A stretch of DNA of 64,000 nt, taken from the NCBI GenBank assembly GCA_018896025.1, contig JAHIND010000005.1:62001-126000 (forward strand), read 5' to 3'. A model generated the notes under the pieces. The model did no database searches. It worked only from the letters and a program-made list of their open reading frames with translations, and was not told the DNA's origin. The translations under genes were made by a program, and so were the position numbers. This stretch comes from Pseudomonadota bacterium (GTDB lineage Bacteria; Desulfobacterota; Desulfarculia; Desulfarculales; Desulfarculaceae). Below, piece after piece: positions 15,844 through 25,303 of this stretch. The first letter of the stretch is position 1; each line of letters opens with the position of its first letter.

Positions 15844-17210
15844 GCCGCCCCAAGGTGGCGGTGATCGGTCTGGACTGCCTGGAGCCTTCCCTGGCCTTTG
15901 GGCGGCTCGCCGGCAGCCTGCCCCATCTTGAAGAGCTGATGAGCCGGGGCCGCTGGGGCCGCCTGACCAGCACCATTCCGCCCATCACCGTGCCCGCCTG
16001 GATGTGCATGGCCACCGGCCAGGACCCCGGCCAACTGGGCATCTACGGCTTCCGCAACCGCCGCGTGCCCTCCTACGGCCCCCTGGCCACCGCCGCCGCC
16101 GACTGGGTGGACGCGCCGCGCCTGTGGGACGCGGCCACCGCCGCCGGGCTCACCTCGGTGGTGCTGGGCTGGCCGCTCACCTACCCCGCCGCGCCGCTCA
16201 AGGGCGCCATGGTCAGCGGCCCGCTGACCCCGCCGGGGGCCCGTGACGGGGTGTGGCCACCGACCCTGGCCCCGCGCCTGGAGCGCTGGGCCGGGGGCGA
16301 GTACCTCTATGACGTGAAAAACTTCCGCACCGCCCCCCGCCAGGAGCTTTACGCCCAGCTGGAGCTGATGGCCCGGCGGCGTTTCGCCGTGGCCCAGGGC
16401 CTCTACCGCCTCTACGCCCCGGACCTGTTCATGATGGTGGAGATGTCCTCGGACCGCTTGCAGCACGCCTTCTGGGAAGAACCCGTGCTGATGGCCGGAC
16501 ACTACCGCCTGCTGGACTCCCTGGTGGGCGAACTGCTGGCCTGCCTGGACCCGGAGACCCTGGTGCTGGTGGTCAGCGACCATGGGGCCCGGCCCCTGGA
16601 GGGCGGCCTGGCCGTGAACCAATGGCTGCGCCGCCAGGGCTACCTGAAGCTCAAACAGCCCCCCGCCGAACCCACGCCCCTCACCCCGGAGATGGTGGAC
16701 TGGCCCCACACCCAGGTGTGGGCCGACGGCGGCTACTACGGCCGCATCTACCTGAATCTGGCCGGGCGCGAGCCCCAGGGCGCGGTGTTGCCCAGCGAGG
16801 CCGAGGCCCTGCTGGAGCGCCTGAGCGCCGAGCTCACGGCCATGGCCGGGCCGGACGGGAGCCCCCTGGGCAACCGGGTGTTCAGGCCCCAGGACATCTA
16901 CCGCGAGACCAAGGGCCTGCCCCCGGAGCTGATCCTGTATCCCGGCGATCTGGCCTGGCGGGCCCTGGCCACGGTGTGGCCCAGCGATGATCCCGGTTTC
17001 ACCGAGGGCAACGACAGCGGCCCGGACGGGGCCAACCACGCCCAGGAGGGAATGCTCATCGCCGCCCCGGCCGCAGGGGGCCGCCTGGCCCAGGCGGGGC
17101 GGGAGGTCCAGGGCGCGCGCCTGTATGACATTTTCCCCTCCCTGTGCGCCCGCCTGGGCCTGCCCCAGGGCGCTCCGGGACCGGGCGAATCCTGGGACTG
17201 GCTGAAATAA
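15840..17210 (+). CDS. alkaline-phosphatase-superfamily phosphodiesterase/phosphatase
   Basis: 456 residues. The type I phosphodiesterase pattern is complete: first metal site VIGLDCLEP, nucleophile region TIPPITVPAWMCMATGQDP, a TDRxQH-like site in SSDRLQHAFW, and the second metal site VVSDHGARP followed by NQWLRRQGYL. No signal peptide is seen, so it may act in the cytoplasm. The family cleaves phosphate or sulfate esters; the substrate is unknown. It is translationally coupled to the M48 peptidase. Confidence 0.85.
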   Translation: MSRPKVAVIGLDCLEPSLAFGRLAGSLPHLEELMSRGRWGRLTSTIPPITVPAWMCMATGQDPGQLGIYGFRNRRVPSYGPLATAAADWVDAPRLWDAATAAGLTSVVLGWPLTYPAAPLKGAMVSGPLTPPGARDGVWPPTLAPRLERWAGGEYLYDVKNFRTAPRQELYAQLELMARRRFAVAQGLYRLYAPDLFMMVEMSSDRLQHAFWEEPVLMAGHYRLLDSLVGELLACLDPETLVLVVSDHGARPLEGGLAVNQWLRRQGYLKLKQPPAEPTPLTPEMVDWPHTQVWADGGYYGRIYLNLAGREPQGAVLPSEAEALLERLSAELTAMAGPDGSPLGNRVFRPQDIYRETKGLPPELILYPGDLAWRALATVWPSDDPGFTEGNDSGPDGANHAQEGMLIAAPAAGGRLAQAGREVQGARLYDIFPSLCARLGLPQGAPGPGESWDWLK

Positions 17211-17354
17211 CACCTAATTTTTTGTTCCAATTTATTTTGCTTTCAACCGCCAAGGGCGCGTATCGTAATTGTTATAGGGATAAAACAAGGTCCAACAAGC
17301 GCCCATGAGGATATCCACGGGCGCAATCAACAAAACGACAACGGAGGAGAAGAT

Positions 17355-18059
17355 ATGCGCAAGCACATTAGTGCTCTGACCTGCCTATTGGCCAGCTTGG
17401 CCCTGCTTGTAGCCTTGGCGGTGGTTCCGGCCCTGGCCGGGGAAAAAGACGAAGCGATCCTGAAGGTGGACGAGGCCTCGGTGGTGGTCCAGAAGATGAT
17501 GGGCGCCGAGGACAAGGGCGTGGCCCGCGACCTTTTGAAAAAGGCCAAGGCCGTGGCCATATTCCCCAGCGTGTTTAAAGCCGGCTTTATCATCGGCGGC
17601 CAGGGCGGCACCGGCGTCATCCTGGCCCGCGCCAAAAACGGCTCCTGGAGCGGACCGGCCTTCTACACCATGGCCGGTGCCAGCGTGGGCCTGCAGATCG
17701 GCGCATCCTCCACCGACTTCATGTTGATGATCATGTCCTCCAACGGTCTTAAGGGCATCCTCCAAGGCCACGCCAAGCTGGGCGGCGACGCCACCGTGGC
17801 CGCCGGTCCCGTGGGCCGCTCCGCCACCGGCGGCAGCACCTTCGCGGGCAAGGACAGCGACATCTATTCCTACTCCATGAGCGCGGGCGCCTTTGCCGGG
17901 GTCTCCCTGGACGGCGCGGGCCTGGAGTTCGACAAGAAGCGCACCGACGCCTTCTACGGCAAGACCTACACCGCCAAGCAGATATTGGTGGAGCACAAGG
18001 CCCCGGTTCCCACGGCGGCCAAAAAGCTCATCCAGAAGCTGGACGCCTACGCCAAGTAA
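17355..18059 (+). CDS. exported SYLF-domain (Ysc84-like) lipid-binding protein
   Basis: 234 residues with a clear signal peptide (LLASLALLVALAVVPALA then GEKDE) and GGAGGAG upstream of the ATG. The rest is a SYLF domain (VARDLLKKAKAVAIFPSVFK, GTGVILAR, WSGPAFYTMAGAS, LGGDATVAAGPVGR). SYLF domains bind phosphoinositides in eukaryotes; in bacteria these are abundant envelope proteins of unclear role. It is a single-gene unit with its own terminator. Confidence 0.88.
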   Translation: MRKHISALTCLLASLALLVALAVVPALAGEKDEAILKVDEASVVVQKMMGAEDKGVARDLLKKAKAVAIFPSVFKAGFIIGGQGGTGVILARAKNGSWSGPAFYTMAGASVGLQIGASSTDFMLMIMSSNGLKGILQGHAKLGGDATVAAGPVGRSATGGSTFAGKDSDIYSYSMSAGAFAGVSLDGAGLEFDKKRTDAFYGKTYTAKQILVEHKAPVPTAAKKLIQKLDAYAK

Positions 18060-18080
18060 GACCCGCCGTCTCGACACCAT

Positions 18081-18107
18081 GCCCCCGGCCCCGGCCGGGG
18101 GCTTTTT
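18081..18107 (+). terminator. Rho-independent terminator after the SYLF gene
   Basis: A 10-bp stem GCCCCCGGCC/GGCCGGGGGC with a 2-base loop is followed by TTTTT. It lies 21 bp after the stop codon. Confidence 0.92.
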
Positions 18108-18170
18108 ATTGCCCTGATGCGGGGAAGAGGGTCGGGAAAATAGGCAAAGCTCTTTGCCTGGGCGGGAGCG

Positions 18171-18600
18171 ATTCCATCGTGGCGATATAGGAGCATCCGC
18201 TGGCGCGCAGAGATCGCTTCGTCGCAGGGCTCCTCGCGACGACAAGGGTTGTTTTATAAACCGGCGGGAAATGTAGGGGCGGGGTTTATCCCCGCCCTCC
18301 CCGCCTATGGCGGCACGGCCCGACTTGTAGGTTGGGTAGAGCGCAGCGGAACCCAACATCTTTTTTAGTAATAGCCGTCATCGCGAGGAGCATCTCGGAA
18401 GAGATGCGACGTGGCGATCTTCGCCTTCCCCCAGGCGGGAAGGGCCGGGGCATGGAGGGTGGCTGAGCTGTAGGTGGTCAACACAGGCACGACAAGGCTT
18501 TTGTAGGTTGGGTAGAGCGAAGCGAAACCCAACATCTTGCCTTGCGGATAAAAAGAGACTTGTTGGGTTTCGGGCTGCGCCCTCTACCCAACCTACGCTA
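18171..18600. repeat. island of short palindromic repeats (three families)
   Basis: Family 1, beginning GTAGGTTGGGTAGAGCG and ending AACCCAACA, occurs at 18327-18360 and 18503-18536 in the same direction and at 18561-18596 inverted. Family 2, GTAGGGGCGGGG then TTTATCCCCGCC, lies at 18273-18296. Family 3, resembling TGCGAGGAGC...GAAGCAATC, occurs in both directions around 18190-18240 and 18380-18425. The same three families recur at 35.1-35.7 kb. Similar short repeats are scattered in many bacterial genomes; their function is unknown. Confidence 0.75.
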
Positions 18601-18657
18601 GTTCTGTATTTTTTGCTGAAAACAACCGCCGAGATATCTTCGCGGCACAGCCGCCGC

Positions 18658-19305
18658 TTAGAGGTAGCCCAAGTCTTTCAACCGCTCGGTCAGCTCAGCC
18701 TCCTCCTCGGCAGAGTAAGCGCCATCACCTTTTTCCTGCGGCGCGGCCTCCTCGGCGACTTTTTCCCCAACAGGCGGTATCAGATCGGCCGCTTCCAGAT
18801 AGACCAGAATCTTGCCCAGGCTCTCTTGGGGCGTCTCCCGGCCGGTGAGGCAATGCACCTCCGGGTCGTCCGGCGGCTGGTAGGGGCTGCCCAGGCCGGT
18901 GAAGTCCTTGCCGCCGTCCTTGCTCAGGGCCTGTTGGTACAGGCCCCGTTGGTCGCGGTTGATGAGCTGCTCCAGGGGGCAGTCCACAAACACCTCCACG
19001 TACTGGCCCAGGGCGGTGCGCAGTTCGCGGCGGGTGGCGGCGAAGGGGGCGATGGCGCTGACCACGCAGGCGGCCCCGGCTTGGTTCACCAGTCCGGCGG
19101 CCCAGGCGGCGCGCAGGTTTGCGGTGTGGCGGTCGTGTTGGCCAAAACCCAGCTCCGGGCCCAGGTTGGCCCGGACCTCGCTCCCCTCCAAGCGGGCGGC
19201 GGCAACTCCGCGCCGGGCCAGCTCGTGGGCGAGCAGACGGCCCAGGGTGGTCTTGCCCGCGCAGGGGGGGCCGGTGAGCCAGACGGTAAAACCGTCCCCG
19301 CTCAT
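18658..19305 (-). CDS. cysC: adenylylsulfate kinase-like protein (CysC family) with LGYL tail
   Basis: 215 residues. A P-loop (GPPCAGKTTLG), LEGSEVRANLGPELGF, the DRHTANLR segment, a VFVDCPLE strand, RGLYQQA, FTGLGSPYQPP and PEVHCLTG follow the CysC order. CysC phosphorylates adenylyl sulfate to PAPS. The Ser usual in 'ISPY' is replaced (IAPF). The last 40 residues are an acidic linker plus EELTERLKDLGYL-type ending, a tail more often seen on alkaline-phosphatase-superfamily proteins. It overlaps by four bases the AP-like gene upstream, so it may serve sulfation or activation in a shared pathway rather than bulk sulfate assimilation. Confidence 0.82.
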   Translation of the reverse strand: MSGDGFTVWLTGPPCAGKTTLGRLLAHELARRGVAAARLEGSEVRANLGPELGFGQHDRHTANLRAAWAAGLVNQAGAACVVSAIAPFAATRRELRTALGQYVEVFVDCPLEQLINRDQRGLYQQALSKDGGKDFTGLGSPYQPPDDPEVHCLTGRETPQESLGKILVYLEAADLIPPVGEKVAEEAAPQEKGDGAYSAEEEAELTERLKDLGYL

Positions 19306-20660
19306 AACAGGCTTTGGCCGTCCAGGCTGGGGGGCGTGTTGAGGTCCAGCAGGGAAAGCAGGGTCGGGGCCAAGTCCTCCAGACGGTGGGGACCGGGCCG
19401 GAGGCCCTCCTTGAGGCCGCTGATGTAGAATAGGGCGTCGTTGCGGCTGGGGCAGCCTCCCCTTTCGGGCGGGGACACCAGGCCGCTCACCCCCAGGTTG
19501 GCCTTGATCTCATAGCCCTGGGCCGCCTCCACCACCAGGTCCGGGGCGCGGGAAAGCTGCGGGCCGGAGTATAGCTCCTCCCGCCGATGCACCTTGGCCA
19601 CCAGGGGCTCGCCGCTCTCGGGGTGCTCCAGGCCGCTGATGCGGTGGATCAGCTCCTCGCGCAGGTCCTCGTAGGGCCTGCCCGGCGCGACGGTGCCCTT
19701 TTGCTCCCGCCCCTCCAGGTTCAGGTAGATGCGGCCGGGGATGAGGCTGTAGGCCTTGCTGTCGCTGTGCAGGTTCTTGAGCTCCTTCTTGCCCTTGCCG
19801 AACAAGAGGTAGCCGTTGGCCTCCAGCCACTGGTTCAGATAGACCGTGCCCCTGGCCCGGGTCATGCCGTAGGCGCTCACCAGCACCAGGGGGCAGCCCT
19901 GGGGAAGCTGCTCGGTGAGCTCGCCCAAATAGCCGTCCAGCAGGCGGTAGAACTCGGCCATGCGCTTGCCGCTGTTTTCGCCGCCCTGCTCCCAGGCGTC
20001 CCAGTACAGGCGGTTGATGTGGTCCGGCCCGGTGAGGTGCAGTTGGAAAAACTCCCAGTCGTCCTCGCGCATGAGCTGGAAGGCGGACTTGAAGCGGCGG
20101 CTCAGGGTCTCGCCGACCTCGGCCAGGAAGAAGTCCGGCTCCTCGGCGGCCAGGGCCACGTCGGCCTCGATGCGGTAATCCATCTCCATGAGCCGGGGGG
20201 CCAGTTCCACCGGGTAGGTGGCCTGGGACAGGTCCGGGCTAAGGAACCCGCTGACCATGAAGCCGTTGACCTTGCGGGGCGGGAAGGTCATGGGAACGTT
20301 CATCACCCCCACCGGCACCCCGCCCCGGCCCAGCATCTCCCACAGGGTGGGGGCCTTGATGTCCAGGGACGAGGGTATGATCACCGAGAAGGGGTCGGGG
20401 TGGCGCTCCACCAGGCCGAAGACCCCGTGCTTGCCCGGATTGACCCCGGTCATGTAGTTGGTCCAGGCCACGGTGGACACCGTGGGCAGGGTGGAGGTGA
20501 GTCCGGCGCTGGCCCCTTGGGATAGAATGGCTCCCAGGTTGGGCATTAGGCCGCCGCCGCCCGCCTTTTGGGCAAAGGGCAGGCTCACTCCGTCCATGCT
20601 TAAAACGAAAAGACGCTTTTTCTGCGGCTCGCGGCTGAAAAGGCGTTTGAGTATACTCAC
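19302..20660 (-). CDS. alkaline-phosphatase-superfamily protein with an altered metal site
   Basis: 452 residues. The first metal site region ([11 protein letters not shown]), nucleophile region ([19 protein letters not shown]), GKHGVFGL and [11 protein letters not shown] are present. The second metal site, normally SDHG, reads SAYG in [14 protein letters not shown], followed by the normal [12 protein letters not shown]. Losing both Asp and His would remove one metal ion, so the protein may be inactive, regulatory or mechanistically different. It lacks the C-terminal LGYL tail, which instead ends the overlapping downstream CysC gene. No signal peptide is seen. Confidence 0.82.
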   Translation of the reverse strand: MSILKRLFSREPQKKRLFVLSMDGVSLPFAQKAGGGGLMPNLGAILSQGASAGLTSTLPTVSTVAWTNYMTGVNPGKHGVFGLVERHPDPFSVIIPSSLDIKAPTLWEMLGRGGVPVGVMNVPMTFPPRKVNGFMVSGFLSPDLSQATYPVELAPRLMEMDYRIEADVALAAEEPDFFLAEVGETLSRRFKSAFQLMREDDWEFFQLHLTGPDHINRLYWDAWEQGGENSGKRMAEFYRLLDGYLGELTEQLPQGCPLVLVSAYGMTRARGTVYLNQWLEANGYLLFGKGKKELKNLHSDSKAYSLIPGRIYLNLEGREQKGTVAPGRPYEDLREELIHRISGLEHPESGEPLVAKVHRREELYSGPQLSRAPDLVVEAAQGYEIKANLGVSGLVSPPERGGCPSRNDALFYISGLKEGLRPGPHRLEDLAPTLLSLLDLNTPPSLDGQSLL

Positions 20661-20848
20661 TTAACTCCCCTATTCGCCAAGGGAAAATCCTTCCCAACTC
20701 TAGCTGGGCGCTTAATAGGTGTCAAGAGCCTTGCCCCCGTGACCCTCTTGTAACGCCCCTTACGGCACCGCCGGCCTTGACTTGGGCCTGGTGTATGGTA
20801 GAAATTCGAATTCTTAATGGTAGTTTACGTCACACCGGGGTACGCCGC

Positions 20849-23647
20849 ATGGACTACAAAAAGACCCTAAACCTTCCCAGCACCAAATTTCCCATGAAGG
20901 CCAACCTTCCCCAGCGCGAGCCCCAGATGCTGGGCCGCTGGCAGGAAGAGGGGCTTTACCAGCAACTCCGCGAGCAGGCGGACGGCCGTCAAAAGTATAT
21001 TCTGCACGACGGCCCGCCCTATGCCAACGGAAACATCCACATGGGCACCGCCTTCAACAAGGTGCTCAAGGACATCATCGTCAAGTCCCGCCAGATGAGC
21101 GGGCTGGACGCGGTGTACGTGCCGGGATGGGACTGCCACGGGCTGCCCATTGAGCACGAGGTGGACAAGAAGCTGGGCGGCAAGAAGGCCCAGATGGGCC
21201 AGCTTTCGGTGCGCAAGGCCTGCCGGGCCTACGCCGAGAAGTTCATCGACATCCAGCGCAAGGAATTCGTGCGCCTGGGCGTGTTGGGCGACTGGTACAA
21301 CCCCTACCTGACCATGAGCTACGACTACGAGGCGGTCACCGCCGCGGAGTTCGCCAAGTTCTACGAGTTGGGCGGGGTGTATCACTCCAAGAAGCCCATC
21401 TACTGGTGCAACTCCTGCCAGACCGCCCTGGCCGAGGCCGAGGTGGAGTACGCCGACCACACCAGCCCCAGCATCTACGTGGCCTTCCCGGTCACCGACG
21501 ACCTGGGCGGCAAGTACCCCGAGTTGGCCGGCAAGCAGGTCTACCTGGTGATCTGGACCACCACCCCCTGGACCATCCCGGCCAACATGGCCGTGGCGGC
21601 CAACCCCGAGCTGGACTATGTGGCCGTGGAGCACCAGGGCAAGGTCTACATCCTGGCCGAGCGCCTGGCGGCCATCAACATGGAGGCCTTCGGCTTCGAG
21701 GGCTGGACCAAGCTCACCAATATCGACCCTCACGACATCGAGGGGCTCAAGGCCAAGCATCCTCTGTATGAGCGCGAGTCGGTGGGCGTATTGGCCGACT
21801 ACGTGACCCTGGAGGCGGGCACCGGGCTGGTGCACACCGCGCCGGGCCACGGCCGCGAGGACTACGAAACCGGCCTCAAGTACGGCCTGGAGGTCTATAG
21901 CCCCCTGAACGACCAGGGCCGCTTCACCGACGAGGTGGAGTTCTTCGCGGGCCACGAGGTGTTCGAGGCCAACGACCTGGTGGTGGCCAAGCTCAAAGAG
22001 GTGGGGGCCCTGTTGGGCACCGAGAAGATCCGCCACTCCTACCCCCACTGCTGGCGCTGCAAGAGCCCGGTGATCTTCCGGGCCACGGCCCAGTGGTTCA
22101 TCTCCATGGAGGAGAACCAGCTTCGCGAGCGCACCCTGGAGGCCATCCAGAACAAGGTCCGCTTCGTGCCCCGCTGGGGCCGGGAGCGCATCTTCGGCAT
22201 GATCGAGAACCGCCCCGACTGGTGCATCAGCCGCCAGCGCGCCTGGGGCGTGCCCATCATCGTGTTCAAGTGCGCCTCCTGCGGCGAGTTCGTGCTCACC
22301 CCGGAGATGGCCGCCAAGGTGGTGGCCGCCTTCCGCACCGAGGGCGCCGACGCCTGGTTCGCCCACAGCTCCCAGGAGCTTCTAGGCGATCTGGCGGTGT
22401 GCCCCATCTGCGGGGGCGCCGAGCTGGAAAAGGAAAAAGACATCCTGGACGTGTGGTTCGACTCGGGCACCAGCCAGGCGGCGGTGCTCGATCCCAACCC
22501 CGGCCTCACCTGGCCGGCGGACCTGTACCTGGAAGGCTCGGACCAGCACCGCGGCTGGTTCCACAGCTCGCTCTTATGCGCCATGGGCACCAAGGGCGAG
22601 CCGCCGTACCGCATGGTGCTGACCCACGGCTTCGTGGTGGACGGCGACGGCCGCAAGATGTCCAAGAGCCTGGGCAACGTGATCCCGCCCCAGACGGTCA
22701 TCGACCAGTACGGCGCGGAAATACTGCGCCTGTGGGTGGCCTCCGAGGACTACACCGACGACATCCGCATCAGCCCGGAGATCCTCAAGCAGTTGGCCGA
22801 GGCCTACCGCCGCATCCGCAACACCATGCGCTTCATGATGGGCAACCTGGACGACTTCGACCCGGCCACCGATCAGGTTGCCCTAGCCGACATGGGCGAG
22901 ATGGACCGGCTAATGCTGCACCGGTTGCAGGACCTCATCTCCCGCTGCCTGGGCGGCTACGAGGAGTTCAACTTCCACACCGTGTTCCACGGCCTGCACA
23001 ACTTCTGCGTGGTGGACTTGTCGGGCTTCTACCTGGACGTGATCAAGGACCGCCTGTACACCAGCGCCCCGGCCGGGCCGGAGCGGCGCGCGGCCCAGAC
23101 GGTGGTCTACCGCCTGCTGGACGCCATGGTGCGCCTGAGCGCGCCCATCATGTCCTTCACCGCCGAGGAGGCCTGGGAGTACGTGCCCGGAGCCAAGGCC
23201 CAGCACCACAGCGTGCACATGGCCGAGCTGCCCACCCCGGACCAGGGCCTGATGGACGCCGAGCTGGCCTCGCGCTGGAAGCGCCTGCTCATTCTCAGGA
23301 GCGAGGTCAACAAGGCCCTGGACATCGCCCGCAAGGACAAGCTGGTGGGCAACTCCCTGCAAGCGGTGCTCTCTTTGAGCGCGGACGCCGACACCCTGGA
23401 GTTCCTGGGACAAAACGCCGAGGCCTTCACCGAGATCACCATGGTCAGCGAGCTGAAGCTTCTGGACGCCGCGCCACAGAGCCCCACCCTGGCCAGCGAG
23501 GAGATCCCCGGCCTGGTGATTCTGGTGGAGCCCACCGAGGCGGAAAAGTGCCCCCGCTGCTGGATGCACAGCAAGAGCGTGGGCGCGGACTCCGAGCACC
23601 CCGAGCTTTGCGCCCGCTGCGCCTCGGTGGTCAGGGAGATCGCCTAG
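20849..23647 (+). CDS. ileS: isoleucyl-tRNA synthetase
   Basis: 932 residues from ATG 20849, where the family's usual N-terminus ([20 protein letters not shown]) begins. The class I HIGH motif appears as [12 protein letters not shown], the editing domain contains [12 protein letters not shown], and KMSKSLGN is the second signature. The C-terminus ends in a zinc site CPRCWMHS...CARC, as in bacterial IleRS. It attaches isoleucine to tRNA-Ile in the cytoplasm. lspA follows after only 3 bp, a common bacterial pairing. Confidence 0.98.
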   Translation: MDYKKTLNLPSTKFPMKANLPQREPQMLGRWQEEGLYQQLREQADGRQKYILHDGPPYANGNIHMGTAFNKVLKDIIVKSRQMSGLDAVYVPGWDCHGLPIEHEVDKKLGGKKAQMGQLSVRKACRAYAEKFIDIQRKEFVRLGVLGDWYNPYLTMSYDYEAVTAAEFAKFYELGGVYHSKKPIYWCNSCQTALAEAEVEYADHTSPSIYVAFPVTDDLGGKYPELAGKQVYLVIWTTTPWTIPANMAVAANPELDYVAVEHQGKVYILAERLAAINMEAFGFEGWTKLTNIDPHDIEGLKAKHPLYERESVGVLADYVTLEAGTGLVHTAPGHGREDYETGLKYGLEVYSPLNDQGRFTDEVEFFAGHEVFEANDLVVAKLKEVGALLGTEKIRHSYPHCWRCKSPVIFRATAQWFISMEENQLRERTLEAIQNKVRFVPRWGRERIFGMIENRPDWCISRQRAWGVPIIVFKCASCGEFVLTPEMAAKVVAAFRTEGADAWFAHSSQELLGDLAVCPICGGAELEKEKDILDVWFDSGTSQAAVLDPNPGLTWPADLYLEGSDQHRGWFHSSLLCAMGTKGEPPYRMVLTHGFVVDGDGRKMSKSLGNVIPPQTVIDQYGAEILRLWVASEDYTDDIRISPEILKQLAEAYRRIRNTMRFMMGNLDDFDPATDQVALADMGEMDRLMLHRLQDLISRCLGGYEEFNFHTVFHGLHNFCVVDLSGFYLDVIKDRLYTSAPAGPERRAAQTVVYRLLDAMVRLSAPIMSFTAEEAWEYVPGAKAQHHSVHMAELPTPDQGLMDAELASRWKRLLILRSEVNKALDIARKDKLVGNSLQAVLSLSADADTLEFLGQNAEAFTEITMVSELKLLDAAPQSPTLASEEIPGLVILVEPTEAEKCPRCWMHSKSVGADSEHPELCARCASVVREIA

Positions 23648-23650
23648 CCG

Positions 23651-24118
23651 ATGAAAAGCCGCCTGGGCAAGCTGGCCCTCATCGCCCTGGCCGTGGCCGG
23701 GGCGGACCAGCTACTCAAGGCGGTGATGGTCCCCTGGTTGCAGGACGGGCCGGTGACGGTGATCCCCGGCTTCGCCCGCCTGGTGTTGGCCTACAACACC
23801 GGGGCCGCCTTCAGCAGCTTCGCCTCCATGGAGGGAGCCCGCTGGATGCTGGTGGGGGCCACCCTGGTGGCCCTGGCCCTGGCCGCCTGGGTCGCCTGCG
23901 GCAGCCTGGGCCGCCGCCGGGGCACCTTCTGGGCCCTGGGGCTGATCTGCGGCGGGGCCCTGGGCAACCTGGCCGACCGCCTGCGCCTGGGCTCGGTGGT
24001 GGACTTCGTGGACCTTTATGCGGGAAACTGGCACTGGCCGGTGTTCAACCTGGCCGACGCCGCCATAACCGTGGGCGGCGTATACCTGGCCTGGGCCCTC
24101 ATAAGGGGCAAGGCCTAA
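23651..24118 (+). CDS. lspA: lipoprotein signal peptidase (signal peptidase II)
   Basis: 155 residues with four membrane segments. The two catalytic aspartates lie in the conserved blocks GNLADRLRLGSVVDFVDLY, and AYNTGAAFS precedes them. LspA removes signal peptides from diacylglyceryl prolipoproteins in the inner membrane. It starts just after ileS and is followed 16 bp later by lgt, whose product acts immediately before it, so the two lipoprotein steps are cotranscribed. Confidence 0.97.
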   Translation: MKSRLGKLALIALAVAGADQLLKAVMVPWLQDGPVTVIPGFARLVLAYNTGAAFSSFASMEGARWMLVGATLVALALAAWVACGSLGRRRGTFWALGLICGGALGNLADRLRLGSVVDFVDLYAGNWHWPVFNLADAAITVGGVYLAWALIRGKA

Positions 24119-24134
24119 CTAGGGAGGCCCCGGC

Positions 24135-24911
24135 GTGTTCCCCGTTCTACTGAGCATCGGCCCCCTGACCCTGCACACCTACGGGGTGCTCCTGGCCCTG
24201 GGCGCGGCCCTGGGCCTGTGGCTCATGACCCACCTGGCCAAAAAATCCGGCCTGGACCCGGACCGGGTGATGACCCTGGCCCTGTGGCTTCTTATCAGCG
24301 GATTGGTGGGCTCGCGCCTCATGTTCGTGCTGCTGGAGCCCGCCCAGTTCAAGAGCGCCCCCTGGCGGGTGCTGGCCATCTGGGAAGGCGGCCTGGTGTT
24401 CTACGGCGGGGTGGCCGCCGCCCTCATCGTGGGGCTCATCCTCATGCGTCGCTGGCGCATGCCGGTGCTCACCCTCTTGGACTGCGTGGCTCCGGGCCTG
24501 GCCCTGGCCCAGGCCATCGGCCGCCTGGGCTGTTTCAGCGCCGGGTGCTGCTACGGCCGGGTGTGGGAAGGCGGCTGGTGCGCTCTCACCTTCAGCGATC
24601 CCTTCTCCCTGGCCCCCCGGGGCGTGCCCCTACACCCCACCCAGCTCTACACCTCCGCAGCCCTCTTGGTCATTTTGGGCGTGCTTCTGCTGCTTTGGCG
24701 GCACCGGCGTTTCGCGGGGCAAATTTTCTTCACCTATGGCTTTTTACACGGCATCGCCAGAGTTATAATCGAGACGTTTCGGGCCGACTGGCGAGGCGAG
24801 CCCATCCTCGGGCTGACCCCCACCGGCTGGTTCGCCCTGGCCCTGGCCGTGGTCAGCGCCGCGGCCCTGATTTACTTACGCCGGAAAAACGCCGCCAAAC
24901 AGGGAGGCTGA
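24135..24911 (+). CDS. lgt: prolipoprotein diacylglyceryl transferase
   Basis: 258 residues from a GTG start. Seven or so membrane segments carry HTYGVLLALG near the N-terminus, the Lgt signature GRLGCFSAGCCYGR, and HPTQLYTS. Lgt adds diacylglycerol to the lipobox cysteine of prolipoproteins, the step before LspA. The stop lies one base before the start of gcvH. Confidence 0.97.
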   Translation: MFPVLLSIGPLTLHTYGVLLALGAALGLWLMTHLAKKSGLDPDRVMTLALWLLISGLVGSRLMFVLLEPAQFKSAPWRVLAIWEGGLVFYGGVAAALIVGLILMRRWRMPVLTLLDCVAPGLALAQAIGRLGCFSAGCCYGRVWEGGWCALTFSDPFSLAPRGVPLHPTQLYTSAALLVILGVLLLLWRHRRFAGQIFFTYGFLHGIARVIIETFRADWRGEPILGLTPTGWFALALAVVSAAALIYLRRKNAAKQGG

Positions 24912-24912
24912 G

Positions 24913-25293
24913 TTGGACTTCCCCGAAGATCTCAAGTATCACCCCGAACACATGTGGGTCCGCCTGGAAGAGGGCGGCAAGGCAACGGTGGGCATCAGCG
25001 ACTACGCCCAGGAGCAGTTGGGCACCGTGATCTACATTGATTTGCCCGACGTGGAGCAGGACCTGAGCGTGGGCGAGGAGTTGGGCGCGGTTGAGAGCGC
25101 CAAGAGTGTCAGCGACCTCATCAGCCCGGTCAGCGGGGTGGTGCTGAAAGTCAACCGGCGTCTGGAGGACACACCGGACCTGATCAACCTGGAGCCCTAC
25201 ACCGGCGGCTGGATCGCGCGCGTAAGGCTGGCAGACGCCGACGAGCTGGAAGAGCTTTACGACGCCGGGGAGTACGAGGCCGAGCTGGACTAG
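24913..25293 (+). CDS. gcvH: glycine cleavage system H protein (lipoyl carrier)
   Basis: 126 residues from a TTG start with GGGAGG just upstream. The lipoylation site is the Lys of AVESAKSVSDLISPVSG; the N-terminal HPEHMWVRLE and the GISDYAQEQLG block fit GcvH. GcvH shuttles the aminomethyl group between the P, T and L proteins, none of which is in this window. It is placed after lgt in an apparently single operon with ileS-lspA-lgt. Because anaerobes often keep several GcvH-like carriers, another lipoyl-dependent role is possible. Confidence 0.93.
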   Translation: MDFPEDLKYHPEHMWVRLEEGGKATVGISDYAQEQLGTVIYIDLPDVEQDLSVGEELGAVESAKSVSDLISPVSGVVLKVNRRLEDTPDLINLEPYTGGWIARVRLADADELEELYDAGEYEAELD

Positions 25294-25303
25294 GCCCCGC
25301 GGC

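Larger units (their letters stand above)
18060..18657. other. 598-bp intergenic region filled with terminator and palindromic repeats
   Basis: The SYLF terminator comes first (18081-18107), then an island of several unrelated short repeats (18160-18600) described separately. No reading frame in it resembles a protein. The converging gene on the minus strand ends at 18658. Confidence 0.7.

Noticed and set aside
20777-20804. TTGACT followed by an A/T-rich stretch as an ileS promoter
   Set aside because: Spacing and -10 match are poor (best 16 bases to TAGAAA), so I did not list it.
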